Shown: in pieces, positions 6,579 to 14,156 of the stretch
Layout: each line of letters begins with the position of its first letter
Position numbering within the stretch: position 1 is the stretch's first letter
IMG/VR virus record: IMGVR_UViG_3300020187_000080
Location: 1 to 38,597 of that record
Origin: a virus
DNA length: 38,597 bases
Strand: one strand, 5' to 3'
The notes under the pieces: generated by a model
Seen by the model: only the letters and a program-made list of their open reading frames with translations
Databases searched by the model: none
What the model was told of the DNA's origin: nothing
Made by a program: the position numbers and the translations under genes

Positions 6579-6998
6579 TTAGTTTCTAAAGCCCTTATGA
6601 TTGTCTATGCGGTCTAATATTTTATTTAGTTCTTCTGCTTTGATAAATCCAGCCATAGACGCGTTTTTAAGGGCGCTTATTAATTGTAATACCACGAACG
6701 GTATGATAACTACTTCACTAAGCCAAGCTGTTCCTTGAAATCCTCTTTCTACCATCAAAAGCACTGTTAAAATAGCAACCCAAGTTACAGCACGTTTTAA
6801 TACACGGACTGCTTTTCTTGTTTGGAAGCCTTCTCTTTTAATACCGGCTGCTATACCAAAGAAACCATCAATGAATATTACAGCAATAAGAGCTAAGTAT
6901 TGTTCAACATTACCCATAGTAAGTTGAAAAAAGTATGAGCAGAAAAAGGATACAGTCACTATAGGAACAGATAAAAAAGTTAAGGTAGTAGTTTTCAT
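6579..6998 (-). CDS. Holin-like membrane protein
   Basis: A 139-residue protein with about four hydrophobic segments (residues 8-28, 33-53, 70-85 and 90-108) and a charged C-terminus (KAEELNKILDRIDNHKG). The segment IDGFFGIAAGIKREGFQTRKAVR, given here as IDGFFGIAAGIKREG, matches the 'D...G...A..k....s.k' signature of phage holin family 4-type proteins. It overlaps the endolysin stop by one base (TAATG), the classic holin-endolysin coupling. It would form inner-membrane lesions that time lysis. The family match is by eye; the context makes the assignment reasonable. Confidence 0.75.
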   Translation of the reverse strand: MKTTTLTFLSVPIVTVSFFCSYFFQLTMGNVEQYLALIAVIFIDGFFGIAAGIKREGFQTRKAVRVLKRAVTWVAILTVLLMVERGFQGTAWLSEVVIIPFVVLQLISALKNASMAGFIKAEELNKILDRIDNHKGFRN

Positions 6999-7468
6999 TA
7001 TTTAGACCAGTTTTCGTAATACGTCTTCCCCTTAGAGTTTCTTTTAGCTGCTAAGATTTGACCACGTTGTTCGCCATCACTGTTATAAGAAACATGGACC
7101 CAATCAGGTCTTTCATCAGTACCAAACTCCCAGATCAGTTGATCAAAAGGTAAGTTTTCTCTGATGTAATGAAACACTTCTTCATTTTGAGGACCATTTC
7201 TATAGTCCATATCTATATCTATTGCTTCACCTTTGGAATGTTGTGAAGTTTTAGAACCGCCAATAGCTTCATTTAATGCTTGGCTTCTGTATCCTGAAGA
7301 AATAAAAATAGGTTTGCCGAAATGTTCTCTAATAGGTTGAAAGATATTTTCAGCTAAGATTTTTGCTGCCTCTAGATGTTCACCTTGTGGTGTATTATCA
7401 ATACCCCTACGTTTAGCGGTTTGAGACCTAGTAAACTCCCCTAATGATAGATTTTTACTTAACTTCAT
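6998..7468 (-). CDS. Endolysin, M15-family peptidoglycan peptidase
   Basis: A 156-residue zinc peptidase of the M15 (D-Ala-D-Ala carboxypeptidase/L-Ala-D-Glu endopeptidase) fold. All expected marks are present: FISSGYRSQALNEAIGG (55-71), the zinc segment SQHSKGEAIDID (75-86, H77 and D84) and WVHVSY (123-128, H125). There is no signal peptide, so release through a holin is implied. It overlaps the upstream small membrane gene by 4 bases (ATGA) and the holin-like gene by 1. A second M15-like domain is found at the C-terminus of the baseplate hub protein (23570-26923), which would act on entry rather than exit. Confidence 0.92.
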   Translation of the reverse strand: MKLSKNLSLGEFTRSQTAKRRGIDNTPQGEHLEAAKILAENIFQPIREHFGKPIFISSGYRSQALNEAIGGSKTSQHSKGEAIDIDMDYRNGPQNEEVFHYIRENLPFDQLIWEFGTDERPDWVHVSYNSDGEQRGQILAAKRNSKGKTYYENWSK

Positions 7469-7695
7469 TTATTCTCCTTTTTAGCAAATTTTTCTAAACC
7501 TGCGATCCCAAAACAACCCAAAGTAACGAATACAAATGAGTTATAAATAAATTCTTGAACTACTAAATCTTTACCAAAGTATCCTGTGATTAGATCAGCG
7601 GCTGCGAATAACACCATTACTGCAAATGATAAGAATCCTATAACGTTCTTTTCGTTAACATCATTATCATCTTTAAAGATATCCTTAAATGCCAT
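7465..7695 (-). CDS. Small two-pass membrane protein in lysis cassette
   Basis: A 76-residue protein starting MAFKDIFKDDNDVNEKN. The frame is open 9 codons further (ATG at 7722), but MAFKDIF is the more usual start for this type of protein. Two hydrophobic segments lie at about residues 18-38 and 48-66 of the short form, with a basic C-terminus. It immediately precedes the endolysin (4-base overlap), so it may be a second holin, antiholin or holin partner. TATTTATAAC occurs inside the gene at 7540-7549, about 70 bases before the endolysin start. Confidence 0.75.
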   Translation of the reverse strand: MAFKDIFKDDNDVNEKNVIGFLSFAVMVLFAAADLITGYFGKDLVVQEFIYNSFVFVTLGCFGIAGLEKFAKKENK

Positions 7696-7749
7696 AATTT
7701 GTTTTTTTATATATTTAACCATAATAAAAACTTTTAATTAAAACTATTT

Positions 7750-7761
7750 GTCATAAATACT
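7750..7761 (-). promoter_or_regulatory. Late-type motif variant (AGTATTTATGAC)
   Basis: Leftward AGTATTTATGAC, one mismatch from the TATTTATAAC core seen before sheath and tube genes. It lies 55-66 bases before the likely start of the small lysis-cassette membrane protein and would serve the lysis genes. Confidence 0.45.
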
Positions 7762-8296
7762 AAAAGATTCCCCAACTATACCCAAAGAATATAAAACGGC
7801 GTTTTTCTCCTAACTGGTAGTGTAATCCTAAATCCATAAATCCACCATCAACCGCTATTACACGATAGTAATGTGAGAATTTAAAAACATATGTTTCAGT
7901 TGTAGAAGTTCCTACTTGTAAAATATATCTAAATTTATTTTTTTGAATTGTTTTACCCGCGAAAAATGTGAATTCTTTTTTACGGGGTCGTCCTTTATAT
8001 TCAGCAAATTCTTCTACATTCGGTATTAGATATGATAAATTACCAGCTTGTTGTTGGATAACATTATTAAATCTAAGATTAATTTGTTCGGGGAGATCAA
8101 TCATCCCTACTTCGAATGAAAGATTTGATTTTGTAGTTAAGTTAAGATGGGTGTAAGGAAAAACAAAGTGATGGTCAATATACACCCCATGTTCAATAGA
8201 TTTAATGAAACTTTTAGGAAAACTGGTTGATTGAGAATAAGAACTTAATGAAAAAAGGTATAGTAGAAAAGTTAATATGAGTTTTCCGCTATTCAC
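7760..8296 (-). CDS. Small secreted beta-rich protein, possible outer-membrane barrel
   Basis: A 178-residue exported protein. The only good start is a GTG at 8296, giving a signal peptide MNSGKLILTFLLYLFSLSSYS with likely cleavage before Q22. The mature part alternates hydrophobic and polar residues in strand-like runs (LNLTTKSNLSFEVGM, FTFFAGKTIQKNKFRYILQVG, YVFKFSHYYRVIAVDGG) and ends in aromatic residues (FIFFGYSWGIF), as outer-membrane barrels do. Eight or so strands would fit the length. It opens the exported-protein island that continues to 13096. Function unknown; an outer-membrane receptor-masking role is possible but unproven. Confidence 0.72.
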   Translation of the reverse strand: MNSGKLILTFLLYLFSLSSYSQSTSFPKSFIKSIEHGVYIDHHFVFPYTHLNLTTKSNLSFEVGMIDLPEQINLRFNNVIQQQAGNLSYLIPNVEEFAEYKGRPRKKEFTFFAGKTIQKNKFRYILQVGTSTTETYVFKFSHYYRVIAVDGGFMDLGLHYQLGEKRRFIFFGYSWGIF

Positions 8297-8310
8297 ACAT
8301 ATAAATATGT

Positions 8311-8640
8311 TTAGAAATCACCTAACACTAACTCATCTATATAATCTTGAACTTCTTCTTTGGTAGCTGATAGTTTAAAACTTAAATCTGCTTGGTATCT
8401 TTTTACCTCTTCATCGTATTCAAATATAATGATTGTAGGAACGACAACTACACCGAAATCTTTGGCGGTTTGGGGGGAGGAAGCTATATCTACAAACTCA
8501 ATATCACATTCCTTAAGTTTAGATACCCATTCTACTTGGTTAGCTTCATTCCAACTTGCGTTGAAATGGATAACTTTTATTTGAGCTTTAGCAGTAAAAC
8601 TTAAAAGGAAAAATGTTATTAAAAGTAGGAGATTTTTCAT
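8311..8640 (-). CDS. Secreted thioredoxin-fold protein lacking CxxC
   Basis: A 109-residue protein with signal peptide MKNLLLLITFFLLSFTAKA (cleavage before Q20). The mature part follows the thioredoxin order: strand IKVIHFNASW, helix, strand DIEFVDIA, helix, strand VVVVPTIIIFE with the cis-Pro segment VPT (67-69), and a last helix. The active-site position reads SWNEAN (29-34) where thioredoxins have WCGPC, so both redox cysteines are gone; one Cys remains at 45. It cannot be a normal disulfide reductase and may have a binding or chaperone role in the periplasm. Secreted thioredoxin-like proteins are common in marine phages, usually with CxxC. Confidence 0.82.
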   Translation of the reverse strand: MKNLLLLITFFLLSFTAKAQIKVIHFNASWNEANQVEWVSKLKECDIEFVDIASSPQTAKDFGVVVVPTIIIFEYDEEVKRYQADLSFKLSATKEEVQDYIDELVLGDF

Positions 8641-8641
8641 A

Positions 8642-8926
8642 TTACTTTAATTGATCTATTTTTTCTTCTAATCTTCTTAGATCAGTTTTTATTTCGTCTA
8701 CATCTTCTTTCGTAGTCATAATAGTTTGACGGATCAATTGATCCTTCATATCGTATTCCATACGCGTAACATCTGGTGGTGGTGGTACTGGGAGGGCTTT
8801 CGCTTCCTCAATATCAGCCTGTAATGTAAACCACATACCAACAACAGTTGCAACAAAGAATAAGATAATTCCTATTGTTTTTAAATCTAAAGTAATTTGA
8901 GTTCCCTCATCTAACTTCTTAGCCAT
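8642..8926 (-). CDS. Single-pass membrane protein with periplasmic coiled coil
   Basis: A 94-residue protein: short cytoplasmic N-terminus (MAKKLDEGTQITLDLK), one membrane segment (about 17-36, TIGIILFFVATVVGMWFTL), a proline patch (ALPVPPPPD) and a C-terminal coiled coil (about 60-94, heptad-like EIKTDLRRLEEKIDQLK). This is the layout of an inner-membrane spanin (Rz/i-spanin), and an outer-membrane partner could be encoded nearby, but no small Rz1-type lipoprotein is embedded here. A tail-associated or structural role is equally possible. It is spaced 1-2 bases from both neighbours. Confidence 0.75.
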   Translation of the reverse strand: MAKKLDEGTQITLDLKTIGIILFFVATVVGMWFTLQADIEEAKALPVPPPPDVTRMEYDMKDQLIRQTIMTTKEDVDEIKTDLRRLEEKIDQLK

Positions 8927-8928
8927 AT

Positions 8929-9981
8929 CTATCTAATAATATAATTTATTCCTGTTGAAAACTCGTACCAATTTCTATTCCAGTATTGGTGATAACGTCC
9001 TTCGGTAAATATACCAAGAGATTTGTTAAATCGATATCCAAATATCAACCCACCTGAATAATCAATCCATTGACCGCCATGGAACTTATGGTAACTATAA
9101 TCGTCTTCAATATCAACGTGATATGGTAATACGTTAGCCCACGAATGAACCCAAAAAGTTTTACTATAATGGTAATAATCAAAACCCATTACTAGTGAAT
9201 GTTCCCATTTATTAGGTAAAGCACTTCTTTGCTCATTAGCATATTCTGATAGGATTTGTGGGACTACTACAGCTTCAAATACTGCGGTACTATTGGCTAC
9301 TATTTCACCTTCAGGGTTGGTGTAAACATCACCTAGTCCTAGTGTATTCCAGTTATACCCCATATCTGTAGCGATTTTCATCCACGGGATACTACCATCA
9401 GGTCTTATACAATCAGCAAAGGGATCAAAACCATAAGGTTCGGAGATTCTTTGAACTGCACCTACGTTAAACGAGAATTTATTATTTAGTTTTTGTCTAA
9501 ATCTTTCTGATGATTCAAAATAACCAATATCAGCAAATCCATCTTCTAAGTATTCTACTTTGAATACATATCTGTCAGCTACATATCTTAAGAAATGATC
9601 TTGATTTATAAAGGTTTTACCTTGCTGTCTTCTGTAATCTAATTCGAATAAGTACTCAAATCCACTTCTTCTACCTATTGTAGCAGCATCTGAATATGAG
9701 TTCTCAGTACCATTTTTAAATCTATTCTGAATGTTTGGTTCGTATCCAAACCTTTGAATCTTTCTCAACCCAAATACTGCTGAGTAATCATAAGGGGTGA
9801 TTTCAGTATCTGTAGATAAACCATCTGTTACAGAGTATGTAGTGACATCTGAGATAGAATTATTACCATTATATGCTCCGTAAAATGTAGCAAATTTAAA
9901 GGTTCTTTTGATTTGGTCTTTTACATTAATTTGACCGAAAACCGAAACCGGAATAAGTAATAATAGTAGTAATTTTTTCAT
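8929..9981 (-). CDS. Outer-membrane beta-barrel-like exported protein
   Basis: A 350-residue protein with signal peptide MKKLLLLLLIPVSVFG (cleavage before Q17). The mature part is rich in Tyr, Phe and Trp with amphipathic strand runs (FEYLFELDYRRQQG, YVFKVEYLEDGFADIGYF, WEHSLVMGFDYYHYSKTFW, GLIFGYRFNKSLGIFTEGRY) and ends GINYIIR, close to the terminal beta-signal of outer-membrane proteins. Two Cys are absent apart from one at about 191. It directly follows the T9SS-sorted repeat protein with a 1-base gap, so the two are co-expressed and might work together at the cell surface. Its exact role is not known; a virion-structural role cannot be excluded. Confidence 0.75.
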   Translation of the reverse strand: MKKLLLLLLIPVSVFGQINVKDQIKRTFKFATFYGAYNGNNSISDVTTYSVTDGLSTDTEITPYDYSAVFGLRKIQRFGYEPNIQNRFKNGTENSYSDAATIGRRSGFEYLFELDYRRQQGKTFINQDHFLRYVADRYVFKVEYLEDGFADIGYFESSERFRQKLNNKFSFNVGAVQRISEPYGFDPFADCIRPDGSIPWMKIATDMGYNWNTLGLGDVYTNPEGEIVANSTAVFEAVVVPQILSEYANEQRSALPNKWEHSLVMGFDYYHYSKTFWVHSWANVLPYHVDIEDDYSYHKFHGGQWIDYSGGLIFGYRFNKSLGIFTEGRYHQYWNRNWYEFSTGINYIIR

Positions 9982-9982
9982 C

Positions 9983-12900
9983 TTAATCTTCTTTTACAAT
10001 TCTCTTATTAAATGTTTTATCACCATATCTAATAGATAAGAAATAAATACCATTTGGTAATGCTGTTATATCAATCATTTCTTCAGTTGAGTTTTTAACT
10101 AACTCCTTACCTATAGAGCTGTATAAACTATAAGTAATACTTAGTGAAGTTTTAATATTTAGATTACCTGTAGTGGGGTTAGGATAAACTACTATGTTAT
10201 CAAAAACAAATTCATTAATATCAATAGTGCCACTAGCTGTAGCACAGTAGTTGTATAACGACTGACAATCTGGATCCCAGGAGTTAGTACAGCAATATTC
10301 ATCTACATCAATTACCCAAGCGTAACATGGATCGTTTAACCAATATGGGTTACCAGGTCCATCTATACAACCAGCATCATAAACACAAGAACTATCTGAC
10401 ACGTTTGCTCCTGGGTTGTAGTTGTGTGCTGTAGGGTCGATACATCCAAATACTGAAGGAATACAAGATCCATTATCTGTGTTTGCTAAAGGATCATAGT
10501 TTACTGCACTTGAATCAGTACACCCATACACGATTGGTATACATGGGTTAGAAGGATCATTTGTTGATACTTGATTTACATTAGCTAATGGGTTGTAGTT
10601 AAAGGAGTTAGGATCGGTACAACCATATACTTTAGGAATACAAGTTCCATTATCAGTATTAGCTAAAGGATTGTAGTTTAATGATGTTGAATCAGTACAC
10701 CCATAGATAAATGGAATACAAGTACTATCATCAATATTAGCAGATTGATTGTAGTTAATTGAGTTTACGTTAGTACACCCAAATACTTTAGGAATACAAG
10801 ATCCGTTATTAGTATTAGCTAATGAGTTGTAGTTGAATGCTGTAGAATCTGTACATCCATATAAAGTAGGGATACACGTTCCGTTGTTTACATTAGCAGT
10901 GGAGTCGTAATTGAATGCTGTAGCATCTGTACACCCATAGATAAACGGAATACAAGAATTATCTAAAGTGTTTGCTAACGAATTATAGTTAAACTGAGTT
11001 GAGTCTGTACATCCATAAATAAATGGAATACAAGTACCTGCTGTATTAGCAGTTGAATCATAGTTCCATTGAGTGCTGTCTAAACATCCTACAATAATAG
11101 GAATACAAGTTCCTGAAACATTAGCTGTTGAATCGTAGTTGAAAGATAAAGGATTCGTACATCCCACTATTACTGGAATACAAGAACTGTCTAAAGTATT
11201 TGCTAAAGAATCGAAGTTAAATGCTGAAGTATCTGTACATCCAAATACCTTTTCAATACAAACATCTCCGAATGTTGGTTGAGCAGTTGTAGTCTGAATG
11301 ATAGGAAACTGTAATGATTGTGCTCCCCAGTAAGGTACATCTACAATAGTATCACCTTCTGGCCCATACAACGTATAAGCTACTTGAGCAATAGAACCTT
11401 GAGATTGTTGAGTAGTAAATAAATATAATTCGATTGGTTCGTAAATGTTTAGAGGTACCTCAAACGTTAGAGAGGAACCATCTTGTGGTCCTATCTTATA
11501 TTGTGGAGAAGTAATATCTCCTTGTTTGATACCTAACCAAGTACCACCCCATCCGTTAGATGCACCATCATAAATCTTTAGAGTGTAATCACCAAACATA
11601 ACTTCACTAGTGTTGGCGTTAGCATCGTAGTTAAATGAAGATGTATCAGTACACCCTACTATTCTTTGAGTACTACAAGAAGTATCACTTATAGTAGCAT
11701 TAGGGTTATAACTTAATGAGAATGGGTCTGTACACCCTACGATACTATTTGCACCACTGGAACAAGCACTTCCTGTACTAAACTGAGGAGAAGTATATAG
11801 GTACCCAAAGTTTGAGTTAGTCACTGAGTCGGCTAAGTTAAATAAAGTATTTTGATTACAATCTAATACTTGAAGATTACCGTTTACAGTACCTCCATAC
11901 AAAGTACCATTCAAACCATCACCATAACTATCACCAATAACAACATCAACTAATGCGTTTGTATCAACACAGATGTAGTAAGAGATACCTACACCAGGTT
12001 GGTAACCTGAATATGTTCCTGCTGGGGCTGAGTATAATGCTCCGTTGTCATCGTATAACGTCCAACTTGATTCACTACCATAGTTATCAGGAACAAAGTA
12101 AACTTGTAAATAAGTTTTACCGGGGTCACAATTTGGAATAGGATCACCCTGACATTGTCCGTCACTAACAGTAGCCCATGGGTTAAACTCAGTAGATGTA
12201 GAATCAGTACATCCTATAATATCTTCACAGTCTAAACATTTTTCCCAACAGTTAGTATCTAATACTACTGGTGCTCCATCTACTATTAGGTTTCTATTTG
12301 TAAACCCTGCTGCATCTAATAAGAAACAAGTTGCATATGGGTTTTGGTTGTTTTGCATATTTGGGGGTAACTCTTGGTCAGCCCAGTTATCAACTGAATA
12401 CTTCCATAGCCATCCTGGATTGTTTCCGATATCAATCGTACCTGTCCAAATGTTATCACCATCAGGGTCAGCTAAAGAATCCCAAATACCGCTCCAGCTA
12501 TTAAATTGACCGCTGACGTATACTTGGGAGAAGGTATCGGGATATGAGTTCATATCTACTGCAAAATCAACAGGATAGGTACATTGTCCATTACTTATAT
12601 TAGCATTAGGATTATAACTCGAGGAAGTTGAATCCATACAACCAGCTAGTGGTGGTGGTTGTGATAGAAGATTTACAACAGTATCATAAGACCAGTTTGG
12701 ATTGGACCCTACCCAGTCTATATTGTTGTTTTGAAAATCAAGTTTGGTTAAACTTAAAAGATCACCTTGAGTGTAGTTTCTAATACTAAGGTAAGAGTCT
12801 GATTGGAAGTAGTAACTATACCAACCGTAACTGTAAGCACTTTTTAATTCTACATGAATATCTCCAGTGTCGGCATTGATTACTGCATAGCGATATCTTG

Positions 12901-13096
12901 CTTGATTAGCAGGAGTACAATATGTTTCGTAAAGAGTATCGTTACCCTGAGTAATAACAATTCCTTGAGTATTAGATGAGGTAAACCCTCCGAATTCTAA
13001 CTCTATCTCAAACCAACCAGTTCCAGGTGTTTGGGATATTCCTAAAAATGGGAGGATCAAAAACAGAGATAATATAAACTTTTTCATAATCAACAT
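9983..13096 (-). CDS. Secreted Cys-repeat protein with T9SS C-terminal sorting domain
   Basis: A 1037-residue exported protein. The frame opens MLIMKKF; the second ATG (13087) gives a normal signal peptide ending before Q22. Next come a beta-rich N-terminal region, a carbohydrate-binding E-set-like stretch (about 175-240, VYVSGQFNSWSG), and beta-sandwich-like inserts. About fifteen copies of a 20-24 residue repeat, GC(T)D-x5-NY-x3-AN-x5-C, follow, densest at about 610-910. The C-terminus is a canonical T9SS type A sorting domain: VVYPNPTTGNLNIK, LPNGIYFLSI and KRIVKE. T9SS exists only in Bacteroidota and close relatives, so this phage protein should be exported through the host's T9SS and attached to or released from the surface. 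No catalytic site is recognised. It may be an adhesin, a shield, or cargo carried from a host genome. Confidence 0.9.
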   Translation of the reverse strand: MLIMKKFILSLFLILPFLGISQTPGTGWFEIELEFGGFTSSNTQGIVITQGNDTLYETYCTPANQARYRYAVINADTGDIHVELKSAYSYGWYSYYFQSDSYLSIRNYTQGDLLSLTKLDFQNNNIDWVGSNPNWSYDTVVNLLSQPPPLAGCMDSTSSSYNPNANISNGQCTYPVDFAVDMNSYPDTFSQVYVSGQFNSWSGIWDSLADPDGDNIWTGTIDIGNNPGWLWKYSVDNWADQELPPNMQNNQNPYATCFLLDAAGFTNRNLIVDGAPVVLDTNCWEKCLDCEDIIGCTDSTSTEFNPWATVSDGQCQGDPIPNCDPGKTYLQVYFVPDNYGSESSWTLYDDNGALYSAPAGTYSGYQPGVGISYYICVDTNALVDVVIGDSYGDGLNGTLYGGTVNGNLQVLDCNQNTLFNLADSVTNSNFGYLYTSPQFSTGSACSSGANSIVGCTDPFSLSYNPNATISDTSCSTQRIVGCTDTSSFNYDANANTSEVMFGDYTLKIYDGASNGWGGTWLGIKQGDITSPQYKIGPQDGSSLTFEVPLNIYEPIELYLFTTQQSQGSIAQVAYTLYGPEGDTIVDVPYWGAQSLQFPIIQTTTAQPTFGDVCIEKVFGCTDTSAFNFDSLANTLDSSCIPVIVGCTNPLSFNYDSTANVSGTCIPIIVGCLDSTQWNYDSTANTAGTCIPFIYGCTDSTQFNYNSLANTLDNSCIPFIYGCTDATAFNYDSTANVNNGTCIPTLYGCTDSTAFNYNSLANTNNGSCIPKVFGCTNVNSINYNQSANIDDSTCIPFIYGCTDSTSLNYNPLANTDNGTCIPKVYGCTDPNSFNYNPLANVNQVSTNDPSNPCIPIVYGCTDSSAVNYDPLANTDNGSCIPSVFGCIDPTAHNYNPGANVSDSSCVYDAGCIDGPGNPYWLNDPCYAWVIDVDEYCCTNSWDPDCQSLYNYCATASGTIDINEFVFDNIVVYPNPTTGNLNIKTSLSITYSLYSSIGKELVKNSTEEMIDITALPNGIYFLSIRYGDKTFNKRIVKED

Positions 13097-13112
13097 TTTA
13101 TAATAATAAATA

Positions 13113-13136
13113 TAAAAAAAGAGCGCTAATGCGCTC
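13113..13136 (-). terminator. Rho-independent terminator
   Basis: Leftward GAGCGC, loop ATTA, GCGCTC (13136-13121), followed by seven to eight U residues (13120-13113). It lies between the leftward 114-residue gene (ending 13166) and the T9SS protein gene, so it separates the replication-side transcript from the exported-protein island. Confidence 0.85.
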
Positions 13137-13165
13137 CTCCTTTAAAAATTATATAGAATAATATA

Positions 13166-13510
13166 TTATTTGTTTTTATGTAAGGTATAAACTTTGTTTA
13201 CCAGAGTAGACTTTGCTATTTTAGGATCAAATTCTTCACCAAACTCATCTTTAGCGTGTTGAAGTAAGTCACCTTTTTTACAGGCGTTTAGTTTACTTTT
13301 TGTAACTTTACCTTCAATTAAAGAACCTTGAGCAGCCTCAACTACGTCTTTAACTTGTTCTACAGCTTCAGCAATTGCTTCTTTAGCTTCAGCTATTTCT
13401 TCTTTAACAGCTTTTACTCTTTTCTTTGCTTCTTTTACAGTTGCTACTACTTTTTCGTCTACAGTAGTTTTACCTAACAACCAATTCCAAAATCTTTTTA
13501 ATGTTTCCAT
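13166..13510 (-). CDS. Coiled-coil protein with C-terminal HeH/SAP-like helix pair
   Basis: A 114-residue protein. Residues 15-60 form an Ala/Glu/Lys/Val-rich coiled coil (EAKKRVKAVKEEIAEAKEA). The C-terminal 45 residues (KLNACKKGDLLQHAKDEFG, then PKIAKSTLVNKVYTLH) have the 'L..k.K.dL...a...g......k..Lv..i' rhythm of HeH/LEM or Rho-N-like helix-extended-helix modules that bind nucleic acid or proteins. The gene is its own unit: CGTATTTATTAAC at 13534-13546 upstream and a strong terminator at 13113-13136 downstream. Function unknown. Confidence 0.75.
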   Translation of the reverse strand: METLKRFWNWLLGKTTVDEKVVATVKEAKKRVKAVKEEIAEAKEAIAEAVEQVKDVVEAAQGSLIEGKVTKSKLNACKKGDLLQHAKDEFGEEFDPKIAKSTLVNKVYTLHKNK

Positions 13511-13533
13511 CTTTGTTTAAATATTGTTTATAT

Positions 13534-13546
13534 GTTAATAAATACG
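13534..13546 (-). promoter_or_regulatory. Late-type motif variant (CGTATTTATTAAC)
   Basis: Leftward CGTATTTATTAAC, the TATTTATAAC core with one extra base. It lies 24-36 bases before the coiled-coil gene, in the only gap (13511-13571) between that gene and the oxygenase gene. Confidence 0.5.
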
Positions 13547-13571
13547 TTAAAATGCGTTAAAAATGTGGGGT

Positions 13572-14156
13572 TTATTTAAATTGGTTATCTTTATTACCGG
13601 ACAGCCAGTTAACTACCAAGGCAACCCTATTTACCTCTGTAAAGTTATAAACCTTATGATTAGTCATAGTTCCTGGATTATGTGAGGGTACAAAAGCTAA
13701 CATCCTATTAGGTTTCCACTTTACCTCAGTTACAAATTGAGCTGTTTGTGAGGGGTCGGAAGTGTAAATTTCAGTACCTACTTGCCCTTCAAAAGGATAT
13801 AAATAAAGAACTAATGAAAACACCTTACTCCAATTATCAGCATGGACACAAAAATTATGGCCTGGTTCTCTAATATGGAGATAGGGGGTAACAGATGCAC
13901 CTTTTGGATCTTTATTAGGGATGTTTAAGGTATCAAAGGTTAATTCTTTAAACTTTGTAACTTGGGAGATTATATCTTGTCTTAAATCCTCATACCCTTT
14001 TTCTAGGAAATTGTAGGTTCCAAGTGTGTTAACTGGAGTATCAGCACCCTTTACTTTACCATATTCTATAACCTGGTTGAAAGTATCCTGAGATAGAAAA
14101 TCATCTACTACAGCATACTTCCAAGGGGTATCAAAATATTTTATTTTACCCATCAC
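13572..14156 (-). CDS. 2OG-Fe(II) oxygenase-like protein
   Basis: A 194-residue protein with the prolyl-4-hydroxylase-like double-stranded beta-helix pattern. The iron ligands are visible as HAD (H105, D107) in NFCVHADNWSK and the distal H167 in MTNHKVYNF, with R177 ten residues later as the likely 2-oxoglutarate anchor. The core strands SLVLYLYPFEGQVGTEIY and RMLAFVPSHN fit the family. It would use 2-oxoglutarate, O2 and Fe(II) to hydroxylate a protein, base or small molecule; the substrate is unknown. It overlaps the 3' end of nrdA by 11 bases, so it is expressed with nucleotide metabolism, which hints at a base or nucleotide substrate but does not show it. Confidence 0.82.
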   Translation of the reverse strand: MMGKIKYFDTPWKYAVVDDFLSQDTFNQVIEYGKVKGADTPVNTLGTYNFLEKGYEDLRQDIISQVTKFKELTFDTLNIPNKDPKGASVTPYLHIREPGHNFCVHADNWSKVFSLVLYLYPFEGQVGTEIYTSDPSQTAQFVTEVKWKPNRMLAFVPSHNPGTMTNHKVYNFTEVNRVALVVNWLSGNKDNQFK

